Source: Isoetes taiwanensis (lineage: Eukaryota; Streptophyta; Lycopodiopsida; Isoetales; Isoetaceae). Taken from it: a stretch of DNA of 64,000 nucleotides. The first letter of the stretch is position 1. Every line of letters starts with the position of its first letter. Location of the stretch: positions 2,169,257 to 2,233,256 of the forward strand of contig JAJEKV010000042.1 of NCBI GenBank assembly GCA_021234155.1, in the 5' to 3' direction. The notes beneath the pieces were generated by a model. That model saw nothing but the letters and a program-made list of their open reading frames with translations, did no database searches and was not told the origin of the DNA. The position numbers were made by a program, and so were the translations under genes. This document shows, piece by piece, positions 12,446 through 24,100 of this stretch.

Positions 12446-13019
12446 TGTTGAAGGTGTTCACAGCAAAACCTTCAGCTTTCGGTGATTTAGAACCTCGGGT
12501 TAGCAGGCAACCACTCTGAGTCACAAAATTCGAAATAGTGCCACGAGGATTAGCGGGAGTATGTTTCCACGAAGGCCAAGAATGCTCCCACAAAATAACT
12601 ACGGGGAATATGATATGAAGCTATGGATAGAGGGTGTCTCTCCTAAGGGTAACTCAGCACTTGACTAGCAGGGCGCAAAGCTCGGTGGTCGGCAGGTTAG
12701 ATAAGGCGAAATTTGATGTAGCTGACCAGTCAATTTTTGGTCAATAACCACGAAACCAAAATTTGAAGGCTTCGATGTTGACCATAGGAATTTTTACGGA
12801 GTTTCCAATTCTATTACAGCAGATTTGCACCTTGCAATAAGGGGCCAAATCTTTCTTTTGTCAAAAGGGAACCTAATTTTTTCTTTTGAAGATTTACGCC
12901 TAAATTTGCAAAGGAATGAACAATGACCAAAGCGGCTTTCTAGTGAAGGGTTACCTGTACGTGTCTAGCATTGCCTTGCTCAACATATCTAGCTTGCTTA
13001 AGATTGGTGCTGGATGATT
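12446..13019. repeat. LTR-like block, left copy
   Basis: It begins TGTTGAAGGTGTTCACAGC and aligns along its length with 16828-17429. Shared stretches include GAACCTCGGGTT, GAAGCTATGGATA, TCAATTTTTGGTCAATAACC, GGGAACCTAATTTTTTC and TGCTCAACATATCTAGCTTG. Similarity stops after GATGATT. The 5' end begins TG, as an LTR end should, but the other terminus is not a clear CA. Related starts occur at 24654, 25087, 28367 and 38068. Confidence 0.65.
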
Positions 13020-14895
13020 TAACTCTTATATGCTTTCGGTGCACGTTGTGCAACCACCGGTGGATCTAAAGATGTTGACTCAAAAGCTGGTATTGTAATT
13101 TTGTCTTGGCGAGAGCTTACCTTTTGCCTTTTTCAAAGACATGCTAAATAGGCGGACTACCATGTCGACTATCACGGACAATAAACACAAAGGCATACAA
13201 CCTCGGATAATTGTTTACTTTTTGGGAATGAGTTTTCAGTATAACCTGACAGTTACTACAAAGGTGGGATTTTCAATTAAATCAAACACTCAAGAATGCA
13301 ATGCAATATCCAAGCTCATGGTCTTGAGCCTGAGAATCAAATAGGTATACATTGGGATGTCAGAGAATTGATCCAATGTCAGGATCGGAGAGGTAAACAT
13401 TGGAGAGTCGGAATCAAGCTCGAGGATCTTGACGGAATCCTTCTTCAAAGCGAGGAATCACTTCTTTGCCTCAAGGCCACCGAATTTCTTACGTCGCGAA
13501 AAGCCCCTTTTGTAAAATATACTCTGTTCGTTGAGATCTTGATCATTTCCCTTCAATCTTATACGTCTTTAAGCACCATAAGCATTCTTGGCATTAAACA
13601 TGGTGATTGGCCGGGATTTAAAGTCATGATTCTTGGTTTGTTAGGCGAATTAAAACCGAGATCTTGGCGTTTTAGAGTTTTACAGGGTTCATATGGGTTC
13701 AGCAAGAAATATCCCACGGGCTTTCGATTATGTTTTGAAGCCAAGGTATATAAGGAAAACAAATCGATAGTTTATAATTATAAATTGCAATATCCGCGTG
13801 GGATCAGGTACCTCCAGCCTGCGCTTGGGATGTTCCAGCGGTGGGTTTGGAAAGAGATAGTCTTGGGGGGTGGAGTAGGAAAGTTTTGCACCCCCAAGAA
13901 GCCCTGCGGCATGGGTCCCTAGGAAGCATCTATAATGTCCAAAATAAGAGCCTTTTTCAAATTTCTTTTTCTAAAGGGAATCTTTTTTTGCACTCTATAA
14001 AGGGTCACGGAATCTTTCTTCTCACAATGGAGCTCTTTGTTGGCAAAATGGCTAAGGAGTGGATAGTGTGGCATTTGGAAATGATGACAAGGTTAAGGTG
14101 GGTATGATGTGGCCAATGGGAATGATAGCGTGTTAGTCAACTTGAGTTTGAAAATTCTCTCTCTAGCAAAACTTTTGAATGAAGTGGAGATGATGTGTAT
14201 GACAAGTGTGGAGTGATGAGGTGTCAATGGTGATGTGGGGACAAATCACCCAACATATGTCTATCTAGACCCTACTTGTTGACCTTGATTTCCTTTACAT
14301 TTTGTCTTCACTTGCATTGATTACCGGGGATAGGAGTATAGGTACATTTGTGAGATCTTTTCTTCTCAGCTCTTCTTGAATTGCTCCCTTAGCTAGAATG
14401 TTCGATTGCTTACATACTGCATACTTGATGCCTTCACAATTTTGCTCCACTTGGCACATAGCAAAGTTCGAGGTTTCAAATTCTTGAGTTCGACATAGCT
14501 TGATCTCTGGTGCATCATGTATCTACCACTCTTGGCGCAATATTCTCTGATATTTGCTGCTGAACCAATTTGAGAGTCTCAAAGATGATTACATCGATGT
14601 TTAGATTTCTTGCTTCTTGAAGACACCTTGTCCGATTACCTTGTACTGCCACATTAGAGTGACATTTGGATAGAATTCTTCCTACCTTGCTTGACAATCT
14701 ATTGGGAAGCATCCTTGAGAATACTTGTGAGAAGATGCCACATTAAGCCTTTTGGAGACACCACCATCAAACCATAAATAAAGCAAAATTGCGATTTATT
14801 TGAAGCCGAATTCTTTAAGATTTTTTATGCTAGACTCAACTCCTAGATGCATTCAGCTCAAATTCTCCACATGGATTTGATAAGCAGGCATTTTG
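13020..14895. other. Interior of the 12.4-17.4 kb element, no RT found
   Basis: RT, RNase H and integrase would be expected in this part of a complete minus-strand element. I see no DD-type catalytic motif on either strand. It contains the plus-strand ORF listed separately and a short minus ORF (14712 to 14515) with no known domain. A 9-bp perfect hairpin stem lies at 13861-13899. Confidence 0.45.
13296..13922 (+). CDS. Unrecognised 208-residue ORF, longest continuous Met-to-stop frame listed here
   Basis: The frame runs from Met to TAG with no recognised domain. It has a hydrophobic stretch (YTLFVEILIISLQSY), an aromatic mid-section and a Gly-rich tail (IVLGGGVGKFC). It lies antisense to the gag/protease of the surrounding element. 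Amino-acid composition does not look strongly protein-like, and the length could be chance. No promoter or splice context supports it. Confidence 0.25.
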   Translation: MQCNIQAHGLEPENQIGIHWDVRELIQCQDRRGKHWRVGIKLEDLDGILLQSEESLLCLKATEFLTSRKAPFVKYTLFVEILIISLQSYTSLSTISILGIKHGDWPGFKVMILGLLGELKPRSWRFRVLQGSYGFSKKYPTGFRLCFEAKVYKENKSIVYNYKLQYPRGIRYLQPALGMFQRWVWKEIVLGGGVGKFCTPKKPCGMGP

Positions 14896-15096
14896 CTATT
14901 TAATGAAATTCTTAATTTCTCTAATAAATATTACAATGTTACCTTTTTTTTTTTTCATTTGAAATAGTGCATTCTCCTTTTGACCACACGGGCTATCAAT
15001 TTTGTAAGAAAGCCACTTTCTGCCCAAAAGTAAGTCATATATATCTGATTTGTCTTCTATTCCTTCAAAAGCAACCACAACAAAGTTAGGCTGCAA
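14896..15096 (-). CDS. Protease-like fragment (DLLLGRKWL)
   Basis: The 66-codon frame reads PNFVVVAFEGIEDKSDIYD then LLLGRKWLSYKI. The hydrophobic strand followed by D-(I/L)-LLGR-x-WL is typical of the C-terminal half of retrotransposon aspartic proteases. The DTG/DSG half would lie at higher coordinates, but I could not find it clearly in the frame-broken sequence to 15400. Its position after the zinc-knuckle region fits gag then protease. Confidence 0.5.
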   Translation of the reverse strand: MQPNFVVVAFEGIEDKSDIYDLLLGRKWLSYKIDSPCGQKENALFQMKKKKGNIVIFIREIKNFIK

Positions 15097-15639
15097 CCAT
15101 TATTTCCTTCAATAATAGGCGTATTTGTAACTATTCAAGCTGGATTGATTTTTTGTATTTAAAGAAAGATTTCCAAGATCATTGGAGCCTTCTTGTCTGT
15201 TACAAGACCACATAGCCTCATAACGCCAGATTACGTACATTCAGGGGTGATCCTCCATCTAGCTGAGAACCTTGGATTTAAGATATTTCTTCCCATTTTG
15301 GCAACCTGGGGTGGCTCGGGATCATAATCATCACAGGTGAGCATGTAATACCTCAATGTGTGGTTTTGTTAGGGCAAACTCATCTTCCTTAGTGGATTGA
15401 GGTACTTTTTGCATGAAGGGGGGCTATCTTGAGCAAAGGTCGGCCAGTCTACCGCGATTTTTGAATTCTTTAACAAATATTCAAAGTCCTCACGCTCTTT
15501 TTCTTTCTTGACAAATTTACACGGCGGGAGGGAGGAGAGCCTGACCTTTACTTGCTTTCGACATCCCTATGTTTCAAGATGTCGGCTTCCTCATGTGTTG
15601 ATTCTCTCTCTTTGGCATTATCTCCTCTCTTGTTCCTCA

Positions 15640-15835
15640 ATTTCACACTGGCCTTATAGATGCATTTGGTTTAAATTTAATTTTAGACTTTTCTTATGCG
15701 GCAAAATACTCTTTAACTCTTTGCATACATCATAACTATCATCTGACCTTACAAAATGCACACCGCAGGGGCACATTCTTTTGCAAATGTCCTCTTTTCC
15801 ACACTTTGTGCATGGCCTATACCAGCGATGGTCGG
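15640..15835 (-). pseudogene. Gag zinc-knuckle remnant
   Basis: The reverse complement gives YRPCTKCGK, then, after a one-base slip at a GAG, GHLQKN. Together they fit a CX2CX4HX4C nucleocapsid knuckle with the last cysteine in the other frame. A second cysteine-rich phrase (CPCGVHF) follows. Knuckles of this kind bind element RNA in the particle. The slip may be a sequencing error. Confidence 0.4.
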
Positions 15836-15851
15836 AGAAGAATAGGTGTCT

Positions 15852-16489
15852 CTAAAAGCAATGCACACATGGAGAGGTAAGTTTTTCTTTTTTCAAATTT
15901 TGAGCTTTTTGACTCTTGGAGTTGTTGGTTACCTCCTTGATTACCTCGGGGCCTGTAACGGTAATCTCTGCTCTTACATCTACTGCGGGAGCCTCATCAT
16001 CTTCCATCTTTACCTTCTTCTTCTCCTTTTTGGACAACATAATAGTCACGGTCTTTTGCTCCCATATATTCTTATATAATGCGGAAAAAAAGGATCACTT
16101 GGTGAGTGCACATCATGTCTGAGTAGAAGTAAGATATCATATCTGCAATTTGATTAGCTTTGGGTAGAAAGCCTTGTGTATTTATTAAAATCCCTCTTGT
16201 TTTGGATCTTCAATAGCTACATTGTATCTCCTCTGTACTTATTTGCTTAATCCTAAAGAAGCCACTAGATGCAAGGTATGGTTGGAACATGATTGACTTG
16301 GCATTTGTGAGAGATAGAGATTGAATCTTTCAACATATATTGGTGCACACTTTCACCAATATGTCTGAAAAGTTTGTAGCACAAAATTAGATCTTGGGGG
16401 TCCAAGAGCCTTCCAAAAGGCTGTACTAAAACTTTTAACCAGTTCTTCCCAGAATTGGTGCCTAAACTTATAACATATACTCTAACCAA
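15852..16489 (-). pseudogene. Gag-region remnants upstream of the zinc knuckle
   Basis: Two short minus frames lie here: 16489 to 16265 (with a hydrophobic/basic run including KNWLKVLVQPFGRLLDP) and 16049 to 15852 (Lys-rich start LSKKEKKKVK, then acidic EDDEAPAV). Low complexity and charge blocks suit the variable end of a Gag protein. No capsid motif is recognised. The assignment rests on lying between the candidate PBS and the zinc knuckle. Confidence 0.3.
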
Positions 16490-16808
16490 GCCACGACTTC
16501 ATCATTCTTGAAACATTTTTTTAAACTTCGAGAACTTCTGACCCTTTTGTAACCATATTCTTGGTAGTACTCTTCAAAGTCTTGAGAAATTGTTGGCATT
16601 CATGTGCCGGATGCAAAAGTAGGAATTTGGAATAGAGCCGTTTAGCTCAAAGAAAGTGTTGACAAAGGCATACCTGCATTTTGCTTGTATAAGCGGCCAG
16701 TGGAGTCTACTTGGCCAGCTTCATGGTTATCTTGTTAGCCGGTAAGGCTCGGATGCCTCGTGATGGTTCTTAAAGATTGCCATGAGTTCGATTCGGGGAA
16801 GAAATAAT

Positions 16809-16825
16809 CTCGGTAGGACCTCCAA
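16809..16825 (-). promoter_or_regulatory. Candidate primer-binding site
   Basis: On the minus strand, three bases after the end of the right LTR-like block (its CA end is at 16828), the sequence is TGGAGGTCCTACCGAG. A PBS normally starts TGG within a few bases of the LTR, complementary to a tRNA 3' CCA. I cannot name a matching tRNA. Further inside, the plus strand shows GTTCGATTC, which resembles a tRNA T-loop (B box). Confidence 0.4.
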
Positions 16826-16827
16826 AA

Positions 16828-17429
16828 TGTTGAAGGTGTTCACGGCGAAGCGTATTACTCGGTGGTTTTAGAACCTCCCGGGTTGCTTAGGGCAACCACT
16901 CACGAAGTCTAAAGACCGGAGAATAGTGCCGCGAAAAGTGCTTGGGGATATGTTTCCACTGAAGGGCCAAAAATCTGCTCCACAAAATAACTTGCGAGAA
17001 TATGATCTATGAAGCTATGGATAAGGTGTCTCTCCTCAAGATGCTCCAGCACTTGATACTAACGGTACCAAAAAACTTCGGTGAGTCGACTAAAGGTTAG
17101 ATAGGCGAAATTTGATCAACTGACCCGGTCAATTTTTGGTCAATAACCTGGCGGAAACCAAAATTTGAAACTTCACGATGTTGACAAGGAATTTTAAGGT
17201 TTCAATTCTATTCTGCTTAGATTTACTGCACAATAAGGGCCAAATCCTTTCTTTTGTTAAAGGGAACCTAATTTTTTTCTTTTGAAGATTTTTACGCCTT
17301 CATTTGCAAGGAATGAACAATATTGAAAGAAAGCACGGCTTTTCTAGTGAAGGGTTACTTACTTGGCGTGTCTAGCATTGCGCTTGCTCAACATATCTAG
17401 CTTGGCAAGATTGGTGCTTTCGGATGATT
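16828..17429. repeat. LTR-like block, right copy
   Basis: It begins TGTTGAAGGTGTTCACGGC and pairs with 12446-13019 as a direct repeat. The copies differ mainly by small indels, many at CAG/CTG or CG positions. For the minus-strand element this would be the 5' LTR. Past 17429 the sequence no longer matches the left copy. Confidence 0.65.
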
Positions 17430-18246
17430 GCTCTAGAACAGCAAGGCTCTGTAATGGTCTCTCAAAATGTGGGCAATTATACCTTGGGTACCAAGTTTCA
17501 TGGGCGAAGACCGACCCTTCTCCAAGAGGCAAAGAGCTCATGTCACAAATACGTTCGTAGTCAATTGGCCTGGGTGGTGGGCTGCGGGATATTACTTGGT
17601 GTCATGTTACCTTATTTGCAGCTTGCTTCTTGTGGTAGAGGTCATTTCACTCTTTTGTTTGCTATCACAATCTTACTTTTTCTAACAGTGATAGACGCAT
17701 GTAATACAATCGCGATGGCATGACACGCGTATGTAGTGGATGGAACATGTTGATCTAAACACAGCGCACGTGGATCAAACCTTGAGTGGATTTTATGGTT
17801 AGAACCTTCACATTAGGATCCTAAGCAAAATGGCGGTTGCATTCATATCTCAATATCTCTTGACTGAGTAAAGTTTATTTCTACCGATGGCACAACGGGA
17901 TACTTTCACAGCAGTTTGATGAGAAGCTCTCTCGAGGCGATCTTCAATATTTTTAGACCTATATATCTTGAGTAGAATTGCTTCAACGCACTTATAGGAT
18001 TCAGCGTCGGTTGAAGGCTGAAGCGGGTGGGCGTGGCGTGGAAGGACCCCTTGGGCGGCGGTTGCCAAAAAGGTTGTCTTGAAAAAACAACCATTACTAG
18101 CCTTTTAACTTGGCCTCATTTCCTTATGCTAATGACATTTTGACACATGCTTAAATGTGACAACGTAGTAAGTCATGTGGATAAGTGTGGCATGGTGATA
18201 TATAGTTGTGCTTGCAATATTAGCTATAAAAAAAACTCACACCGAT
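17430..18246. other. No gene recognised
   Basis: Several short overlapping frames exist (for example 17424-17723 plus, with a hydrophobic run), but none has a recognisable domain or supporting context. The composition is mixed and no repeat partner was found. Confidence 0.4.
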
Positions 18247-18577
18247 TCCAAAACCATACTTCCTTAACAAACAACCATTTAGAAACTACACCCCTGCCAA
18301 ACCATACCCTCTATATACTTTCCTTAAAATAGCTACTTAAAACTATGCCTTATTATTCACATCTCAAAATCATACTTCCTTAAAAAACCGCGGTTACTTA
18401 GAAATTACATTATAGTTATAAATCACAACTTTCAAAAACTATACTTACTTGAAATAGCTACTTATTTCACAGCCTAGTTGTAAACCCACACACTTTAGAA
18501 AACCATACTTCCTTAAAATATAGCCACTTAGAAATTAAATCTATTTATAAACTACACCTAAAAAACCATACTTCCAT
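18247..18577 (-). repeat. Inverted relative of the 6.2-7.5 kb minisatellite
   Basis: Recurring AAACCATACTTCCTTAA, ATAGCTACTTA, AAACTACACCT and TTATAAAC are the reverse complements of the phrases that build 6240-7515. About five to six degenerate units are present. The strand is nearly G-free. This places two copies of one tandem family about 11 kb apart in opposite orientation. Confidence 0.8.
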
Positions 18578-18959
18578 GCTTGAATAGAAGTTTGAGATTT
18601 TTGAAGCAAAGTTGAGAAATTTTTTACTTTCTCCACTTTTATCCTATGCCTAAGACTATAGAGCTTGGAATTTGCTTACAAAATATCTTGTATGATGATC
18701 TTGTACCAATGAAATCTGAACTTGGTAAAAAGTAGTTTGTGCATTTTGCATTCAAAGAAGTGCTAGAACAAGGTAACATCAAAGTTTGCATTAAGTAATG
18801 TTGAAATACTGGCACATGCCTAGACTAGTTTATAATGCAATCCTGAGTGTTTATAAGTCTCACGAGGAATATCAAACCCACGAAAAATTTAAAATTGCAA
18901 AAGTTAGTCATTAGTGCTTTGTTGGTTGTGAATTTGCAACTTAGAAGGATTACTTGCAC

Positions 18960-19320
18960 AAGAATCACAGAAGGTGTCCAACATATAGTTTATATTTTAT
19001 TCAAATGAAACATTAAAAAATTGTCATAAAGAAAAAAAACATAAAAAGCCTTGACTTTCAAGTTGCATTACCTTAGTGAGAATCGGCAACAAAAAAATTC
19101 AAAATCGAGCATAAATTGCATTAGATTTTATTGCAGAAAGCAATTGTTGCACCTTGCTTGTAGGTGTGTCGGTAAAATTGAAAAAAGTTGTCATTTCTTC
19201 ATTTTGAAAAAACCAACTTATTTGTTTTCTTGCTCACATTTCAGCAGCCAAAATTCTGATCCACTTTGAACTGGTTTTTCTCCATCATTCGGTTCAAATC
19301 AAAGCCAATTTTTTTTGTTT
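18960..19320 (-). repeat. Inverted repeat arm, partner at 25480-25835
   Basis: The reverse complement reads GATTCTCACTAAGGTAATGC, AACTTGAAAGTCAAGG and GACAATTTTTTAATGTTTC, matching 25715-25800 in order. Farther along, TGAGCAAGAA and AATTGGCTTTGATTTG match 25560 and 25485. The arms are clearly diverged but collinear for about 350 bp. Confidence 0.75.
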
Positions 19321-19445
19321 TTGAGGAATGAAGCTTTTAATCATTAATTATAGAGAATAAGTATAGAAATAGATAATTGCATGACAAAATAGTCAGCAAT
19401 CTATTTTGAAGGCTTGAAGAGCAAGGTGAGGACAATTGATTCATG

Positions 19446-20489
19446 TCACACAAATGAGGCAAAAGAGAATCAAACAAAGAGAGACCCATTGAAGATTTCT
19501 TGGTATGTGATCATTTGGAGTTCTTAGCATTATTGCACATTTGATTCCCATTCCATCTCACTTGCAGCTACCACCACCATGAAGCTACTCCATGAGATCA
19601 TGAATTCCATACTTACACCTCATTTCCAAGTCAAATTTGGCCTTGAAGATTTTTTCTAGTCAAAACTACACTTTCATGAGTCATTCCTGCCATATACTTT
19701 TATACCATTTCTACATCATTTAAAAAGAAAGCTCTAAACCACTTGACTTGATCATTCATGTGGTCAAACTCAACATTACCCTCCCTCCAAAGTCAAAGAG
19801 GAGAATCATAAAATCCCTAAGGAAACATTCAAAAATCCACATACAAAATGCCAATATTATGCATTTATACCAAGGTTGACCCATGAAAGCACATTTGAGA
19901 TGCCAAGTCATACATATGTCACCCTTCTTGCCATGTCATATCATGTACTTGTCACCATATTGATTAGTCACACAAATGAGGGGCAAAAGGAGAATCAAGC
20001 AAAAGATCCCTTGAAGATTTCTTGGTATGTGATCATTTGAGTTCTTGGCATTATTGCACATTTTGATTCATTCCACATCTCCCACGCTTGCCTTATACCA
20101 CCATACGAAATGCCCATGAGATCTTGAATTCATGCTTACACCTCATTTCCAAGTCAAATTTGGCCTTGAAGATTTTTTTCTAGTCAAAACTACACTTTCA
20201 TGAGTCATTCACATGCCATATACTTACCATACCATTTCTACATCCATTCAAAGCTCTAAACTTCACTTGACTTGTTCATTCATGTGGTCAAAGCTCAACA
20301 TTCCCTCCCTCAAAAGTCAAAGAGGAGAATCATAAAATCCCTAAGGGAAACATTCAAAATCAAATTTGCCTAGAAAATGCCAATATTATGCATTTATACA
20401 AAAGTTGACCCATGAAAACACATTTGGAATGCGAATCATCACATATGTCACCCTTCTTGTCATGTCATGTCATGTACTTGTCACCATGT
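19446..20489 (+). repeat. Two-copy tandem duplication, period about 522 bp
   Basis: TCACACAAATGAG opens both copies (19446 and 19968). GAAGATTTCTTGGTATGTGA, CACCTCATTTCCAAGTC, CAAAACTACACTTTCATGAG, GTCAAAGAGGAGAATCAT and GCCAATATTATGCATTTATA occur in the same order in each. Both end in a CATGTCAT-rich, G-poor tract. The content resembles the 1.6 kb units at 29-47 kb (CTTGGTATGTG, CATGTCATC tract), so this is probably a distant member of that family. Confidence 0.8.
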
Positions 20490-21120
20490 TCTTCATACTC
20501 CAATATTTTGCAAAAAGCCTTCAAGTTGCATCCATTAGATGACACATCACCATCCACATGTCACACACACATCATGTCCACTTCTTTCGAAGTTTTGAGT
20601 AGAAAAATATTCTAAGCCAAGTTGATTGACCGTCACCATCCTTGTTTGCCATGTCACCCTACTGTACCCATGTCATTGTTCTCACATGCCACATCACCTC
20701 CTTTTTGAGCTATTTTAAGCCAAATTCGAAAATGCCCATTCGCAAAAAAGATTCGAATCATACAGAGAGCATGAGAAAAGATTCTCATTGAAAAAAGAAA
20801 ATTGAAAAATTCATTTGTTTTGTGAAGCTTTGCTTCCTTGGGAATGGAGTGCCATAGTCTATGGGAGAGAAAAAAAAATTCTATCTAGCACGCCTCCAGA
20901 AACACCCAAAGGAACTATTTTCTCGGCCAATCTCATGCCACGTGGAACATGTCAGGAGTGTGGGGAAGGTGGAAGTCACAGAATCCCCGCGTGGATATTA
21001 CCGCGCGTGGTTATAAATGAAATTTGTTAGTCTTTATAAGCGATCTACCAAATCCTAAATTGGCACATGGGGATATATCATGAAAATTTCTAGAACCTAA
21101 ACTGTGAATGCGAGGTCAGG
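20490..21120 (+). repeat. Diverged copy of the G-poor tract plus TATA-side segment
   Basis: Continues with CATCACCATCCACATGTCAC and AAGTTTTGAGTAGAAAAA. Then follow TTCTATCTAGC, AATCCCCGCGTGGA, TCATGAAAATTTCTAGAACC and GGTCGGTCGGCC, which parallel the order seen at 32840-33120 and 47380-47660. It shows that the array-plus-promoter arrangement exists here in an older copy. No downstream ORF equivalent to 33245-33472 was found. Confidence 0.5.
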
Positions 21121-24100
21121 TCGGTCGGCCAAACTAAGCGTGCAATCATATTCCAAACCCTGCTTAGAATAACCTTGTTTAATGCGAGAATGCATCGAGG
21201 AGAAATAAAGGAGGAGGGAATTAAATGGAATGATCAGGAATGCAGCGGAAACGGGGGAGTGATACAAAAAGGGGCTTTTAATGCGGAAGAAAAATTGAGG
21301 CTTTGAGGTGAATAGCGATTGTTTACCTTGAAGAAGGTAAAACTGCTTGATTGACTTGATTAGAGCCTCCATACTTGATTTTCGGCTTGAATTATTGGCG
21401 GGAATTTATGCGATTATTTGAATGTTTACCTATTTGATCCTGTACCCAAGACTGAGCTTGGGATTCATATTATTTGCTATGTGTACTGATTTAGTGAAAA
21501 TCCGACCCTTATTTGTTGAGTTCCCGGTGTTCTATATATTACCTATTGGCAAAAGCGCTCTGCCCGGCATTGTTTACCTTAATATGCATTGCATCCGAGG
21601 TGTATGAGCATTATTTGGATTTGGTATTTAAGCATGCCTGATACAAGTGTTGTCCAACTCTCTGGTGCACGAACCATCGATTATAAGGAAGTGCATTCTT
21701 ATTACAACTCATTGAAGTAGAGACCTACATTCAGCCATGTAGCAATGTAAAGACTCTCAAAGTCTTTAGGCCCTTTTCTCATGCATGGTTGTTGCTCATA
21801 GAACCATATTTGCCTACACTCTGCATGGGGATAGATCACTCCTACCTCACGATTTTCTTGATTTACCTTGATTCGGTACTGAAAATTTCAAAATAAAGAA
21901 AATCTTGATTTCCATTAGCAAAGACCATCAAGGCCCATTGAGTGCAGACATTTTTAGAATAGGCAAGGTGTTAGATCTCAAAAAGAAGCACCCGGTATCG
22001 AGTTCTAAAATCGGGCTCTGCGGGGATATTGACCAAAAAATTGACAGTGGGGAATGTCTTTTATCTATCTAGCCTTATCAAATCCCATCGGACTTACGCA
22101 GTATGATGGAGTAGCGTTTGGGCAGCCATGTACATAAGCAGAATCAAAATTCATTTTGGTGTGTATTTGGCAACCATTTTTAAAGAACGGAACTTTTGCT
22201 CTTGAGGAAGGCTGTGCGAGAAAATTGTTGGAACATTTTCTTGGAACTTGGCACTGAGTGGATTTGCCTTAAACAACTGGAGAGTTCTGAACAAAGGGTT
22301 GTGGGTTTTTCGGGAACACCAAAAACACACATGATGCTCTTGTTGATATATTTCTAAGAATTGTAGTTCCACTAACTTTAAAATGTCCAAATGTAGAAGT
22401 ATTTGGACTAAAAACAAGGTTTAAATAAGTATATTAATATAGTGAAAGTAGGAAATGCAGAGAAAGTTGAGAAATGCATGAGATATAGATGCAGCATTCT
22501 AGTCAAAATATATAACCAAAAATGTAGTTACGAAATATCCCATAAGATCAAAAGTTTGCTCATTTTCGACCTAATCCTTGTTGTTGGCGAAGAAAGCACA
22601 ATAGAAGGCGATTTACAAGTCGGAATTTGGCGGGTTAGAAGCGGCCAGGTATGATCAAAGGCTTACCTTCAGAGGTTCTTACGTAATCAAAAGATTTTTG
22701 GATGCGAGGAACAATCACATGGGCATTGGTCTCCATGATATTACGAGTTGGCACCAAATTGATCGATACGCATCGAGGTTAACCATAAGGTTGATTCGAT
22801 CCATTCAACCTATACGTCCCCACGAGAATATTGCACGAAAAATCCAGCGAAAAATAAGTAAGTTAATGGAAATACCTCATTAATCCATTTTGATATCATA
22901 TTTGGGTACATTACGATCCACGGCCACTAGGCAAACAATCTCCTCATCAAAGATAGAGAGCATTTCTTACTTTTCTTAATATTTTTAGGATGTTTGAACC
23001 CACACCAATCCATCCAACCAAAAGCTGATTCTTAGGCTTAGGAATTACGCCGTAAATTTGCTCAAAATCACTAAGAAAACTATCATCTTTGGAGAATGGA
23101 CACATTCATCTTAAAAAAGGAGTTCCTCTAATGCTATTGGGATTACCATCCATATTGTTAAAGTACATTCCCCATCAATATTATTAAATTTAGAAGAGCA
23201 CTTTTAAGGAGAGTGTACCATTCATCTTGTCGTATTGCCCAAGGTAGGAATTTTTGTTTTGAGTTTAGTGTCGAGGAGATCTTTGTTGTTGCTTGTCGGA
23301 TGGAGGTTGACTATCTTGAAGCGATTTGGCCGGGAACATTGAAGGCGACCTCACCGGGGATTGAAATAACCATTGAATCACATATAGAGCATTCTTTTGG
23401 CAAGGAACTAATTTATGGAGGCAGTATCATGATCCACTTCAATATTTACGAGCTCGTGGCTACTGGTGAGATCATCCTTGAATTTTTTCCTTAGATCTAA
23501 TGGTCACCGTGGTCATGCACCTTCCCAAGCTTCGGACCAGCAGGCGAAAAGAGGCCAGCCCGCAAAATTCCAGCAAGAGTTAGGATTCTTATTGGCCGTT
23601 GAGTTGATTGGAGCAACTTCGGACATGCTTTTCTTGAAAGCTTGGTTTCAGGGCTACCGGCGATCATCTTTAAGAGTGTCAAGCTTGATCAATCATTTTA
23701 TTTGATAGGCGAAGATCAAGTTCTTGAAGCTTTTTGATCATATTCCAAACTAGATCTCGATCAACGGCTTTTCCTTCCGCATATTGATTTTCGGCCTTAT
23801 AATTTCTTCTTGGCATGCAGCAATGGAGCCCTTCTTTTTTTGAATTCCCATACATTCGGCGAAGCGGCTTTTTGTTGCTCTCGATAATGTTGAAGGAGGC
23901 GTGAGTTGTCTCATTTTATCCATGTGAAGTCGCCATCCTTCTCCATTTAAGGATGATCTTTGAAATCCTTACTTTCTTGATCAATAGTTTTATGGTCATC
24001 CATATCTTCAAGCGACTCTGGCCGAAGAAGATTCACCCTTAAATCACTCTGATCTTTTTAGGCCTCATCTTGAAGAGCGAGTTCTTAGCGGGAATGGTAG

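Larger units (their letters stand above)
12446..17429 (-). mobile_element. Candidate non-autonomous LTR element with gag/protease interior
   Basis: Two direct repeats of about 575-600 bp (12446-13019 and 16828-17429) flank about 3.8 kb. Inside, on the minus strand, are a basic gag-like region (16490 to 15850), a CCHC-like zinc knuckle (about 15823-15788) and a protease-like C-terminus ending in DLLLGRKWL (15096 to 14896). Just inside the right repeat a TGGAGGTCCTACC stretch fits a primer-binding site. The order LTR, PBS, gag, protease, LTR is consistent for a minus-strand element. I see no RT, RNase H or integrase, and no polypurine tract, so it is either non-autonomous by design or internally deleted. 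Confidence 0.5.

Noticed and set aside
17424-17723. 99-codon ORF with hydrophobic C-terminus suggesting a membrane protein
   Set aside because: Three overlapping frames are open here and the residues look random. It starts at the end of an LTR-like block.
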